Assembly: GCF_004210375.1 (NCBI RefSeq)
Contig: NC_134825.1
Location: 41,348,348 to 41,412,347 of the forward strand
From: Tachypleus tridentatus
Taxonomy: Eukaryota; Arthropoda; Merostomata; Xiphosura; Limulidae
DNA: 64,000 nucleotides
Reading direction: 5' to 3'
The position numbers were made by a program, and so were the translations under genes. The notes below the pieces were generated by a model. It ran no database searches. It saw only the letters and a program-made list of their open reading frames with translations, and was not told the origin of the DNA. Numbering within the stretch: position 1 is the first letter of the stretch; every line of letters begins with the position of its first letter. Shown here piece after piece: positions 25,286 through 35,222 of the stretch.

Positions 25286-25794
25286 GATAAATAAATAGTG
25301 TGATTGGAATAGTAGAAGTAGAAAAACAGACAAAAATTAGCAGACGAGATGTTACGAAACGGAAGTAGGCCAAAGAAAAGTAAAAAGGGAAGTTAATCGT
25401 CGTGGAAGGCCTTACGATTAATATAGGCCTAATAATTGATATATTATTGTGAGTATTGTAAAAGATAACGAAAATAATTTATTTCGCCAAAGAGAGAACT
25501 GAGCATATATTTATATTAAATCTTTTAAAATCAAAATTACAGCTTAACTTCAGTTTGACGTATCTTAAAAAACAAAAGGCCAGCTAAGCCTAAAGTTACC
25601 ACTAACCAACGTAAGCCTTATCGAAAGAATCTGTTTCTGTTATGGCGAAATAGAAAATAAGAAATGTATTTCATTACAAAAAAATATGATGAAATTCAAA
25701 ATACGAAGCGAAATTTAACGTTTACAAAACTTGCAGATTAAAATAATTGACACCAACCTTCCTAAAAATAAAAGTATACCTCCAGACCAAAAAT
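25286..25794. other. Non-coding DNA
   Basis: I see nothing supported. The sequence is virtually identical in both arms. Confidence 0.5.
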
Positions 25795-25918
25795 CTCCCC
25801 AGTGGCTCAGCAGTATGTCTGCGGAATTGCAACACTAAAAACTGGGTGTCGATACCCGTGATGGGCAGAGCACAGATAGCCCATTGTGTAGCTTTGTGCT
25901 TAATACAAAACAACAACC
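25795..25918 (+). repeat. tRNA-derived SINE (Val-like family)
   Basis: The head CCCCAGTGGCTCAGCAGTA, a B box near GGTGTCGATACCC, and the tail GAGCACAGATAGCCCATTGT followed by GTAGCTTTGTGCTTAATAC. The tail is closely related to that of the Thr-like SINE although the heads differ. Mirrored at 61,987-62,110. Confidence 0.85.
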
Positions 25919-26231
25919 AGACCAAAGAATCAAATATATCACAGAAGAACTTCAAATTAAAAGTTTAAAACAAAGTATAAAGGAAATTTTCTGCAAAAAT
26001 GAACTGAATCCCCGCAACAAACTTGCAAGTTTAACTTCCTCTGAATATTACTATTATCACCATTCATACGTAAAATCACATACTATAAAGGCTTAACAAT
26101 CAACTAAAGCAGCCCTGGATTAACCATTAAGCAAAATACGCACGTGATTAGGGCACCAATGGAAGGGAGAACCACAGAGATTTCCCCTTAGTTATAATGC
26201 CCTTACCTCTTTCACTTCCACACTTAACTTT

Positions 26232-26256
26232 GGTTGATTTTTTTTTTTTTTTTTTG
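26232..26256. repeat. Poly-T tract
   Basis: A run of about seventeen or more T in the left arm, mirrored as poly-A at about 61,650-61,667. The length may differ between arms. Confidence 0.9.
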
Positions 26257-27474
26257 TAATTGCTCTTACCTACCGTGCTTGACTTTACTCTGCATTGTTA
26301 AAAAAGTTTTCTTTGGCTCGGTTAGTGACTAAAGTTTCGAGAATCTACTAAACTATATATCTGAAGTAAGAAGTAATTGATTTGCGAAAGATTACTGTAA
26401 AGAGTGGTTCAAAATGTTGATACAACTTCAGGTAAAAGATGATCATATGTTATGATGTCTAACCTTGCAGATGAAATATTTTTCTCAATCATTCCTTCTG
26501 CTGTGGCTATATATAAGAAATTTTCGGCAGTGGAACTGTTTTGTTTTATCTTTTACTGCTTTAATGAGTCACATCTACAGAAACAAAAGAGAATAATACC
26601 ACAGAAATATAAGTCAAACGAAATGGTAACATGTGTACAGAGACGTGGCTAGTTTAATGTTTTTTTCGGCTTTGTTTTCGTGCCTTATATTTGGGTTATT
26701 GTCTTGTTTGTTTTAGTTTTATTTGCGTTAGTATTGCTTTATTTGTGTGTTTTGTAATATTTTTATAAGTGTGTTTTTCACTGAAGTTTTCTGAGCCGTT
26801 ACGTTTTTTGGCTTCAAATAGCTTGCTGTTAAAAAACCTTTGTTTGTGAGTACATTGTTTGCAATTTATCATACCAAGAAAAATTTTAGAAAGGAATGCT
26901 ACTGTAGCAATGCCACCGTTCATATATTACATGTAACCTATAAGAGCATTTGGGCATGTATGCATACCCTTCTAATTATGTAATAATATAAGCAGATCTG
27001 AAGCTGAGATTTACTAAGGAGATACGTACAAGGGTGCCTTCTGGTGATATTTTTTTATGAGACGAACGAACAATCCGAGACAGAAACACAAATACAACGA
27101 AGAGAAACTTTCAGGTGTAATTCAACTATTTTGTGACTATAAATTCAGTTCACTATGTGTTGTATTACATTTCTGAAAAGCTGGGAAAACAATTGAATGA
27201 TCGGAGCAGTCTGAAGGCGATAATTCGACCTTTTAGGTCAAATTACGTAAGACTTCGACATGTTCGATAACAAGGTTCTTAACATTGCTATGTTTATACC
27301 ATACGACTAGTAGTAGTACAGTACTGTGGCACCGTGGTCATACGAAGATAATGTAAACTGAAAAATCAAGAAAATCAATTTAGGATTGAAAAAGTGCATA
27401 AACTAAACAACTTCATGTGAGCAAGGTTAGTACTAAGTACTAGGCTTAACGTTAGTGGCCTCAGTTGCAATGTA

Positions 27475-27682
27475 CAGGGTGGCCCATATATCTTATGTAT
27501 CTGTGTGCTGTCCCTCATTCTCTCTGCATAATATGCGATGCCATGTTCTGTGAGATATTTTCAAGTATAAATGGGATACATCGGCCATATTTCTGTGAAA
27601 AAAAGAAACGAATATATAATACATGCGTAATTGAATATAACATAATAACATATGGATGGGTAGGGACTTACGGGCCACCCTG
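27475..27682. mobile_element. mariner-type MITE, left-arm copy with one damaged TIR
   Basis: The ends CAGGGTGGCCC and GGGCCACCCTG are inverted, with TA on both sides. The left TIR is shortened by about 26 bases compared with the right-arm copy at 60,198-60,431. A short minus-strand frame inside contains MADVSHLYLKISHRTW, perhaps the residual C-terminal coding end of a mariner-like transposase. Confidence 0.8.
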
Positions 27683-28536
27683 TATTAGCATTAGGCCTGA
27701 CGTTAATGTCATCTGAGAACTGAGTGACAATAACGTTAAGCCTAAATACTGTAACAAGTTTAGTGTAAGTACACTGGAAACGCTACTGTAGCCTGGAATA
27801 ATGAAGTGGACTATTCCCAGTGTAAGGCTGTCGTTTTGAATTTGCCTTCGCATCCAGGCATGTAAGTAAAGTTTCAGACATATGCCTATTTCGTTGATGT
27901 ATGGTTTGTTGGCTCATCTAAAGTCCCAGGTCAAATCTGAGCTCAAAAGAAAAGTTGAGGTTACAACTCATTCTTCAGATATTAGGATTAAGGTACTCTA
28001 GCCCAGGCCTAACCCAGTATTTAATAATTCAATGTGCAATACAGTTTACAACTGATTATATGTTATATATGTGTACTATTACAGAATGATTACTGTGTAT
28101 ATAGGCTACTACAGAATGTGTTGTGGATCACAAATTGTTTTGGAATACTTTTTTGGCTCACAATGGATTTACATATTACTATTGTCATTGCTTCTTGCAA
28201 TCAGCTACCATAACAACAACCTTAATGAAACTTTTGCAATGACTGAAAATTAATTTTTCTAAAATGGATTGAGGCCAGTCATGAATGGTTTTCAATGGTT
28301 ATCAGAATACAGCAAGTCAATAAAAGTATTTATGAATTCATGTTTATGTGCTGATGGATCTGGACCCGAGGATAACTTTCTGACAGTCTTTGTCTAAATG
28401 TAGACCTAGAGTTTAGTATGTTTGACTGTCTTACGAATGTTTTTCTTTATAAATTTCAGTGTTTTTCTTATCATTATAACTATATATGATCCGTATTATT
28501 TTGTGTTTTTTTTCTCTGTATATTTCAGACTGCAAG

Positions 28537-30165
28537 ATGAAACAAGTTCATTTAAGTGGTGCACAAAAGAAAAAACTGGCAGAAAAGAACCAACAAAAGG
28601 CTTTGGATTTAGTGGCCAAGACTAGATAGCAGACTAATTTGTTCACTGAACTTACACAACAAGATCTTCCAAATCAAAACCCATCTCTGCCATGAGAAGT
28701 CACTTGTACTGTATCTGACTCTGACATGATTAAAGTTGAACCAAGCTCCACATCTACAAGTACCACTTTGTCCACTTGAAGGTCAGAACATTATGATGAC
28801 GTTGAGGTGTCACAGGCTTGCTCAACTGGAACAACTTTCACAACTGATCTTACTTTGCTTGTAAATTCTCCAGATATCTCTAGTGTTAATGTTGATGCAA
28901 GTTTCTCCACAAGACAGTTTGAAGTTGAAATAATTTCTGAAAATGAAAATTGCTGAACTATGGTAAAATGCTTCAGTCTAAAAAAGATGAAGAAACTAAA
29001 GCAAAAGATCCAGGGTTGTGGCTCGATTTCTCTGCTGCTGATGTGGCTTATTCGATTGCTTGTGGACCCACTGACTGTTAACACCACAATGGGTCATTTG
29101 TTAAATCTTGCTGGACTTTCAATAGTAGCAAACTAATGAAATACTGTTTGCAAAACTTTTCTTTGGGGTAAAAGCCAATGGTGAGTAATACAAGAGAGAA
29201 TGGTTGTTGTATTCACTGTCGACTCTTTGTCCCTAAATTTTCCTCGTGTTTTGTTGAAAGAGAAGGGTTCAGTGACTGGCGAAATACTATTGTAATTGAT
29301 CATCATTAAAGAAGCACTACTCACCGAAACTCTATGTTAACATACTTAACTTACAGACAAGGTTTAGGCTTGCAACAAGAGTTGGAAAAGAAATTAAAAG
29401 AAGAGTGCGATTACTGGGAGCATGTCTTGGAGCATGCAATAGTTGTTATTTGTACGTTAGCTGAACGTAGCCTGGCTTTTCACAGAACAGATGAAATTTG
29501 GTTCACTGCAGAATGGGAATTTTTTAGGGCTACATTGGCTCATAAGTCAGTTTGATCCAGTTTAGCAGGGCATATTTATAAATATGGAAATTTTGGAAAA
29601 GGAAATCCTTCATACTTGTCCAAAACCGCCTATGAAGGATTCATTGAACCAATGGTTCAGAAGGTCTACACATTCGTTGTTGATGAAGTAAATTCTTCTT
29701 GTTATTTTAGCTTGTCAGTTGACTCGACGCCAGATCTATCACATATAGATCAGATAAGAGTTGAACTCGATACTTAAAAAATGGGCAGCCTATTGAATGC
29801 TTTTTAACCTTTTTGGAACCAAAAAGTCAAATGACTGATGAAATGGCAAACCAGGTATTGCAGTACTTACGTGAACTTAGCAAACTTAATTTTACAAAAT
29901 ATAGGGGTCAGTCTTATGACAATGCTGCTAACATGTCTGGGCGTTATAAGGATATGCAGCAAAAGATTTTAGAAGAAAATAAGTTTGCCATATATGTGCC
30001 TTGTGCAGCCCATTCATTAAATCTGGTAGACCGAAGTTCTTTCTACTGCTGTCAAGTGGCAATTAACTTTTCTCTACAATGTATTTGCTCTATACATATT
30101 TTTCAGCCTCAACCAGCCAGTGGAAAATTTTTTAAAGCTTGCACAATTAGGCAGCACGTGCTTCC
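28537..30165 (+). pseudogene. hAT-family (DUF4371/ZMYM1-like) transposase, decayed
   Basis: The reading begins at an ATG at 28,537 (MKQVHLSGAQKKKLAEKNQQ) and meets its first stop after about 29 codons. Later pieces follow DUF4371 order. They are GLWLDFSAADVAYSIACGP around 29,020-29,075, LQQELEKKLKEECDYWEHVL at 29,360, LAERSLAFHR, the segment GHIYKYGNFGKGNPSYLS at about 29,570, YFSLSVDSTPDLSHIDQIRV at about 29,705, and then YRGQSYDNAANMSG at 29,900 and FAIYVPCAAHSLNLVDRSS at about 29,985. Four or more stops or frameshifts occur. Similarity ends near 30,165, where a Tigger-like pseudogene on the other strand abuts it. A duplicate lies on the right arm. Confidence 0.88.
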
Positions 30166-30167
30166 AT

Positions 30168-30912
30168 ATTGCTCTCATGCTACTCTCGCTTCGTTGATAT
30201 TCTCGATAGCACTTCTGATGATGTAATTTTTCCAGAATTTAGTCGAAGATAGTGCAGCTTCTGTAATTGTAGTCTTTATTGCTTGAGAGAAAGTTCGCTT
30301 CAAATAATAAGCTTCAAACGTTACAATGACACCGTGATTCATTAATTGCAGTAGAGATGTTGTATTGGGTGGAAAAAGATGAATTTTGACATTTCCAAGT
30401 CCTGTTGGATGGCTTTAAAGTCCAAGTTGTTTTCTTTTGCAGTAATGTTCAACTGAAGGACAAAAATAGCTTTTTTAACCAGTCTTCAAACAAAGGTTTT
30501 GTGACCCATGCTTTTTTTTATTTGATCGCCAAACAACTGGAAGAGTCTTCTTTGCACAACTGATAAGTGTTCGGGGTGTTTCCGCACGATACACAAGCAC
30601 AGGTTTTAATTTAAAATCGCCAGATCCATTTCCGCGAAACAAGTGTCAAACGATCTTTTACCCCTTCTAACGTGGCCGAGTTTTTTTCATTTTCTGATAG
30701 AAAAGTTCTTGAAGGCACTTTTTTCCCAAAATAAACCCCTTTTATCAACATTAATATTTGGTTATCTTCGTAACGAACTTTTTATTAATTTGAACTTTCG
30801 CCTGCAATATGAATATTATGAAAACCAGAGTGTTTTTTAAAACGAAAGAACCAATCACGGCTTGCCAAAAATATTTCTTTAGTTCCCCATTCACCAACGT
30901 TTTCTTTAAAGG
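30168..30912 (-). pseudogene. Tigger/jerky-like transposase, 3' half (5' half deleted in this arm)
   Basis: Minus-strand fragments include RDWFFRFKKHSGFHN (end of the CENP-B HTH domain), KVPSRTFLSENEK, GVKDRLTLVS, KKAWVTKPLFEDWLKKLF and YYLKRTFSQAI. These are in the order of jerky/Tigger transposases, with stops and frameshifts between. The coding start is missing because the left arm carries a 744-bp deletion that removes it. The right-arm copy (56,395-57,715) preserves the earlier part. Confidence 0.82.
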
Positions 30913-31040
30913 CGGCCCGGCATGGCGAAGCGTGTTAAGGCGTGCGACTCGTAATCTGAGGGTCGCGGGTTCGCATCCCGGTCGCGCCAACATTCTCGCC
31001 CTCCCAGCCGTGGGGTCGTTATAATGTGACGGTTAATATC
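30913..31040 (+). repeat. tRNA-derived SINE (Thr-like), truncated by deletion
   Basis: The head and first body segment are intact to GTGACGGTTA, where the sequence switches to unrelated DNA (ATATCCAAGAACACAC). The right arm has the full SINE at 56,695-56,966, so the truncation is a later deletion and not 5' truncation at insertion. Confidence 0.9.
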
Positions 31041-31307
31041 CAAGAACACACTTCAAAGACGAAGAGAAATACGTAACAAGATATTTATGAAATTGAAGAT
31101 TTATAAAAACATAAATCTACGTTTCAAAAACCGAAGTGTCACAGTAACAAAAATTACATTTAACAAAGGATTTCGTTCATGTACTATCGTGTAATTGATT
31201 TATACGTTAGTTTTGCATACTATTCTTCTCAGTTTTCAGTTGTTTAACTGAGAAATGAACAACTTAAAAATCTAGAAGCAAATGTATCTTAACGTCAAAT
31301 TAATAGA

Positions 31308-31530
31308 TAGGTTTGTTTTTTAATCTCGCGTAAAACAAGACGAGCCGTCCCTAATTTAGCAATGTAAAACTAAAGTGAAGGCAGCTATTCATCACCACCT
31401 ATCGCCAACTCTTGGGTTACTCTTTCACCAACGAATAGTGGGATTGACCGTCACATTATAACGGGGATTTGAACTCGCGACTTTCGGATTATGAGTCGAG
31501 TGCCTTAACCACCTGGCCATGCTGGGCCTG
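31308..31530 (-). repeat. tRNA-derived SINE (Thr-like), internally deleted
   Basis: Minus-strand copy with a degraded tail (AATCTCGCGTAAAACAAGAC), conserved body, and a head ending CCACCTGGCCATGCTGGGCC. The linker between B box and body is missing compared with the 24,120 copy. Mirrored at 55,609-55,832. Confidence 0.88.
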
Positions 31531-31578
31531 AGGGGAAAGTAGCATTTGCAATTTCTATAATATTTATTATAAATCTTG

Positions 31579-31700
31579 CCCCCCGCTAGTACAAAGGTAT
31601 GTCTCCGGATTTACAACGCTAAAATCAGGGGTTCGATTCCCCTCGGTGGGCTGAGCAGATAGCCCGATGTGGCTTTGCTATACGAAAAACACAAACACAC
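31579..31700 (+). repeat. tRNA-derived SINE (Val-like family)
   Basis: The head CCCCGCTAGTACAAAGGTA precedes a TTTACAA loop (TAC, valine-like anticodon) and an intact B box GGTTCGATTCC. The tail TGAGCAGATAGCCCGATGTG leads into GGCTTTGCTATACG and a short CA-rich stretch. Mirrored at 55,436-55,562. Confidence 0.87.
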
Positions 31701-31845
31701 ACATAATAAATCTTAGGCTTATTTGATTCAGGGAATTAACTTTATTGCAACAGCACAACAAAACTGTGATAGTACTTTACCTGGCAACCATGAACAGCGT
31801 AATGAACATATTACCGTTTTCAGGACGGAAGATCTATTGAAATCT

Positions 31846-32079
31846 TGGCCTGGCATGGCCAAGTGTGATAAGGCGTTCGACTCGTAATCCGAGGGTCGCG
31901 GGTTCGAATCCCGGTCGCACTAAACATACTCGCCTCCCAGCCGTGGGGGCGTTATAATGTGATGGTCAATCCCACTATTCGTTGGTAAAAGAGTAGCCCA
32001 AGAGTTGGCGGTGGGTGGTGATGACTAGCTGCCTTCCCTCTAGTCTTACACTGCTAAATTAGGGACGACTAGCACAAAT
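31846..32079 (+). repeat. tRNA-derived SINE (Thr-like), 5' portion, split by the THAP/SWIM element
   Basis: The head GGCCTGGCATGGCCAAGTGT, a perfect B box GGTTCGAATCC and the full body run to AGCACAAAT. The 2.2-kb THAP/SWIM element follows, and the SINE tail (AGCCTTCGAATAGCTTTGTG) resumes at 34,282 and ends near 34,321. The interruption gives the order of events: SINE first, element second. Confidence 0.92.
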
Positions 32080-32214
32080 AGAGGTTTAGCGTGAACCTAT
32101 ATAGTGTCACGTGACCACAACGAGGTTTGTAAACATATCGCCATATTGGGTGGCAAGTGTCCCTCATGACTGAACGAGTTAACAACTGCTGTATTCAGTA
32201 CTATTCACATGTAA

Positions 32215-33211
32215 ATGGCTGCCGCTGGCTTTTCATCACTTGTAGCACACCTGACAGGTGCTGATAAGGCCAGGTATGAGGAAAACGTGAAGGAACTGGG
32301 TGTAGGAGACCCGTATATGCTCCCGCCACGTGTATTTACGCCAGTAATATCCAGCCAAGACAACGTTGTTCAGAGTCAGACTGTTTCCGGAGTAGATCTG
32401 CCATATATTACATATGGTGACATTTATATATATTTGATAAACAGGACTTCCACCTATACAAATGAAAGTCTAAAAGGTTACAAAAGCCTTGATGCGTACA
32501 AGTATTTTGTGGCAGGATTTGTACAGAATGTGCAGATAACCAGGGCAACGTCGGATAAAGTCATCATTACAGCAAAAGTTTGTACATCATGTTGTATTAC
32601 ATACATGTATCATGTACTCTGTATGATAGATTTAACTACATTTTAGACGAAGACTAGATACTTAAGTAAAGTAGGGCCCCCCATTTTAATAAATGGTTCA
32701 ATATTATTGTACTACATGTGTACTGACTGTTGTCAAAGCTCTAGCCTAGAGCACTTCTATACATGTTTGTATAATGATATTAAGACACCTTATTGTCTAG
32801 GCTGTTTCAAAACTTAATTTTGATTTATGATTAATTTTTGGTAAGGAATCAATATATAGATAATAAATAGTACAAGTAGACATAGACCGTTAAAGCTGGT
32901 CAATAGCCATGTTAGGTTTCTGTAAAAATAATTTAATATTTAGCTGTTCTGTTATTTTTTTATATTATTTTATTATTTGAGTGACACATGTATCCCAACC
33001 TGATACCCAGTTGTCTTTAAAGCTTATATATACACAACTTAATATTTTCTTTGTTATTTTACAGGTGTGCCACTCTCAGCGGCTAAATGAACCACCACTA
33101 AAGCTATGGGTTGCTAGTTGCAGGAATGGAGAGATAATATCTTCCCACTGCACCTGCAAGGCTGGACTAGGTGAAGTCTGCTCCCACGTTGGCATTCAGA
33201 TTCAAGTCTAA
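32215..33211 (+). CDS. SWIM zinc-finger protein, truncated (two exons)
   Basis: Exon 1 is 32,215-32,577 (121 codons from the ATG) with donor AAAA|GTTTGT. Exon 2 starts at 33,065 after TTATTTTACAG, and both sides are phase 0. Exon 1 contains LPYITYGDIYIYLINRTSTY and SLDAYKYFVAGFVQNV. Exon 2 gives PPLKLWVASCRNGEIISSHC followed by TCKAGLGEVCSH, a CxCx7CxH SWIM zinc finger. This arrangement is known from multicopy invertebrate proteins in which the SWIM motif is followed by a YqaJ-type exonuclease domain. Here that domain is absent: the frame leaves the family just after CSHVG and stops at 33,209-33,211. The protein may bind DNA or protein but cannot be a nuclease. Exon 1 is identical in translation between the two arms. 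Confidence 0.72.
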
Positions 33212-34190
33212 CTAAGTCTATGAATGATATTTCCGTCTGCATACATGTCTCAGTTGTATATTGTGATGTACACAAGTCAAAATTATCACATGTAGCTTCA
33301 AGTTCATCAGCAGAATCAGTACAGCTGCTATCAGTGGCAGCAGTGCCAGCAGATTCTATGAAAGCAAGTTCAAGCAGCCCAGCAGCAGCTTCATGTCTCT
33401 TTTGTTGTTCTTTTCTCCTTTTGGTCACTTCTTTCCTGTTTTCATATTTACACAATTCAGCAGCTTTCCTTCTCTTCAGGGGAGAACGTGTAAAATGAAA
33501 TATGGAAGGTACATAGTCAGGTGATAGGGGATCATCACTCTTCGTCCCTGAAACAGAGTACAATAATTTTGTTAAGATATAGATCTACAGGCATCATCAG
33601 ATAATATTTATATATATAACAGATACACTGTACACTTTTAACTAAATATATATATATATATATATATATATACTGAATATGCTGAACATTGTTTAACAAC
33701 TGAATGTACAGCCAACAAAGTAATTATTTGCACACTATTTAATTTTGTGCAAGTTGTGGTTTTCTGATGAATCACTTAAATTGGTCCTTTAAGAGATATT
33801 AACATTTTGTCTTAATGTACAAATGGCTATATAACCTATTCATCATGAATAATATTGTTCCTTCAGTAAATTTACTATTCAGTAATTTAAAAGTAAAAGA
33901 AAAGTGTGCAAAAAACATTTCTTTGACTGGTGCTGCAGTGTGCTCTGCTGTACATATATCATGCGTGTAAGTTTCAATTTATTCAGCCTGGCTATAGATG
34001 AATTATAGATACCTGACACAAAATGTTTACTACAAAATCTGGTGTGCTCTGTGGGTGTCCAGTGTTTCCTATTGACAGCTGCAATCCATCGTCTTCTTCG
34101 GTCGGGATCTATAGGAAATCTGTAGTATGACACATTTTCCACCTGTCCACGTCGATTTGAACAGTTAAATGCACAACACGAGTGTACCAT
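33114..34190 (-). CDS. THAP zinc-finger protein, two exons, fused C terminus
   Basis: Exon 1 runs from the ATG at 34,190 to 34,013. The MVHSCCAFNCSNRRGQ start, the FPIDP..RRRWIAAV segment and the CSKHF end give the C2CH THAP signature. Donor G|GTATCT and acceptor GTTTCAG (exon 2 from 33,547) join in phase 1 to give SGTKSDDPLSPDYVPSIF, the usual continuation after a THAP domain. A basic Lys/Arg-rich stretch and an acidic, Ser-rich region follow. The last ~25 codons are antisense to the SWIM exon, so the natural C terminus was lost at the fusion point near 33,195; the frame stops at 33,114. A start 24 bases upstream (34,214) is possible, but MVHSCC is the family-typical start. Confidence 0.75.
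33645..33672. repeat. (TA)n microsatellite, length differs between arms
   Basis: About 14 TA units lie in the THAP intron of the left arm. The corresponding right-arm tract (around 53,474-53,493) is shorter by several units. Confidence 0.9.
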
Positions 34191-34281
34191 CGCGCACTTT
34201 TGACAATGAATCACCCTTGTGTTGGAATATAAACACGGTCAGCAGTAACTAGGTCAAGAGTGACGTCACACGCAAACCTCT

Positions 34282-34321
34282 ATAGCCTTCGAATAGCTTT
34301 GTGCGACATTCGAAAAACAAA
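34282..34321 (+). repeat. SINE 3' tail, continuation of 31,846-32,079
   Basis: ATAGCCTTCGAATAGCTTTG plus TGCGACATTCG and an A-rich end. This is the missing tail of the SINE split by the THAP/SWIM element. Confidence 0.9.
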
Positions 34322-34815
34322 CTATTGAAATCATATTAGTTTTGAAGAACAGAATATTTGATACAGCTAATTGTAGTCATTAATCCCTATATAACACCGT
34401 GGAATGCAGTATTTGTCACACAAGTTATATATGTGAATATTCTTTAACTGATTTTTCAATTTAAATATTGTTACAGTGTTTATACATTCATAACTACTCA
34501 ATTATAATTTATATGTATCATGAGACATCTGTTAGCAGTCTTATTATGGTTGATATCATAAATACCGACTAAGACTTGTATTGTCAGAAGAAATTGCAAA
34601 GCAAAACTTCGTATATATTTTATTTGCTTTTACCTAAATTTCAAGTTGAAATCTCAGGCAAGTGTTGTTATTGTTTATTAAATCTAAATTATGCAAAACA
34701 TAAACATGATTATAATTTCTCAGTTTAAGGTCTTTCACACTACAGAAAGCAATAAACTTTGCAATCATTATTGTTAGTAAAACGTTTTTCCACCGAACAA
34801 TGTTACTTCAGTTCA

Positions 34816-34823
34816 TGACGTCA
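34816..34823. promoter_or_regulatory. CRE/AP-1-type palindrome TGACGTCA upstream of the receptor gene
   Basis: A perfect TGACGTCA lies about 100 bp upstream of the presumed start codon at 34,922 and is conserved in the right arm (around 52,324-52,331). The motif is the textbook CREB/ATF site; its use here is inferred only from position and conservation. Confidence 0.35.
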
Positions 34824-34921
34824 TTCAAACAAGAATACTTTGTGCGCATAGTAACACCGATATTTCACTTAGAAACAATACAGAAAGTGATTTACAAAGC
34901 GTACAGTGCAGAGAGAATTCA

Positions 34922-35222
34922 ATGGCTAATTACACTCAATTATTTTATATTTTCGCTAATTTCCTGCTTGTTTCAGGTTTTAAATTCGTCTACGAAACTG
35001 AACGTGGTTCTACTCTCACATTAATTTGTTCAAACCGAGCTTATAAAAGAGCGAGAGAAGAACCAGTAATTTGGTTATCAAATCTCAATGAACAAGTTAT
35101 TAATAGTGAGAAAACGCAAATAAAATACGGTGGCAAATTAGTGCTAACCGACATCCAATTTGAAGACGCGGGAATTTACACATGCAAAAATCGTGAAGGT
35201 GATTACAAACATGATGTCAGAG
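34922..35222 (+). CDS. Receptor exon 1: signal peptide and Ig domain
   Basis: The first 19 residues (MANYTQLFYIFANFLLVSG) read as a signal peptide, and the rest is one Ig domain ended by donor AGAG|GTAAAT. A caution: CTGCTTGTTTCAG inside the presumed signal peptide (ending 34,976) is also a good splice acceptor, so the true first exon could lie upstream, with this exon starting at 34,977. Three nucleotide differences from the right arm were counted over 301 bases, two changing amino acids (K/R and L/F). Confidence 0.72.

Larger units (their letters stand above)
32080..34281. mobile_element. THAP/SWIM two-gene TIR element inserted in a SINE (left copy)
   Basis: The ends AGAGGTTTAGCGTG (32,080) and, inverted, AGAGGTTTGCGTG (ending 34,281) form short imperfect terminal inverted repeats. 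In the right arm the 5' end reads AGAGGTTTTGCGTG. The flanking SINE is continuous once the element is removed, with an AT (or ATAG, depending on how the end is drawn) target duplication. Inside are two convergent coding units: a SWIM-domain gene on the plus strand starting 135 bp from one end, and a THAP-domain gene on the minus strand starting 91 bp from the other. Their 3' ends are fused near 33,195. No DDE transposase domain is visible, so this looks like an internally deleted copy of a longer element. The family is unassigned. Confidence 0.75.

Noticed and set aside
26108-26170. Possible hAT 5' terminus (CAGCCCTGGATTAACC) belonging to the pseudogene at 28.5 kb
   Set aside because: No matching inverted end or 8-bp target duplication was found, so the link is speculative.
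33220-33498. 92-codon plus-strand Ser/Ala-rich frame (and its mirror 53,646-53,918)
   Set aside because: Antisense shadow of THAP exon 2, whose minus-strand frame carries the family signature and correct splice joins.
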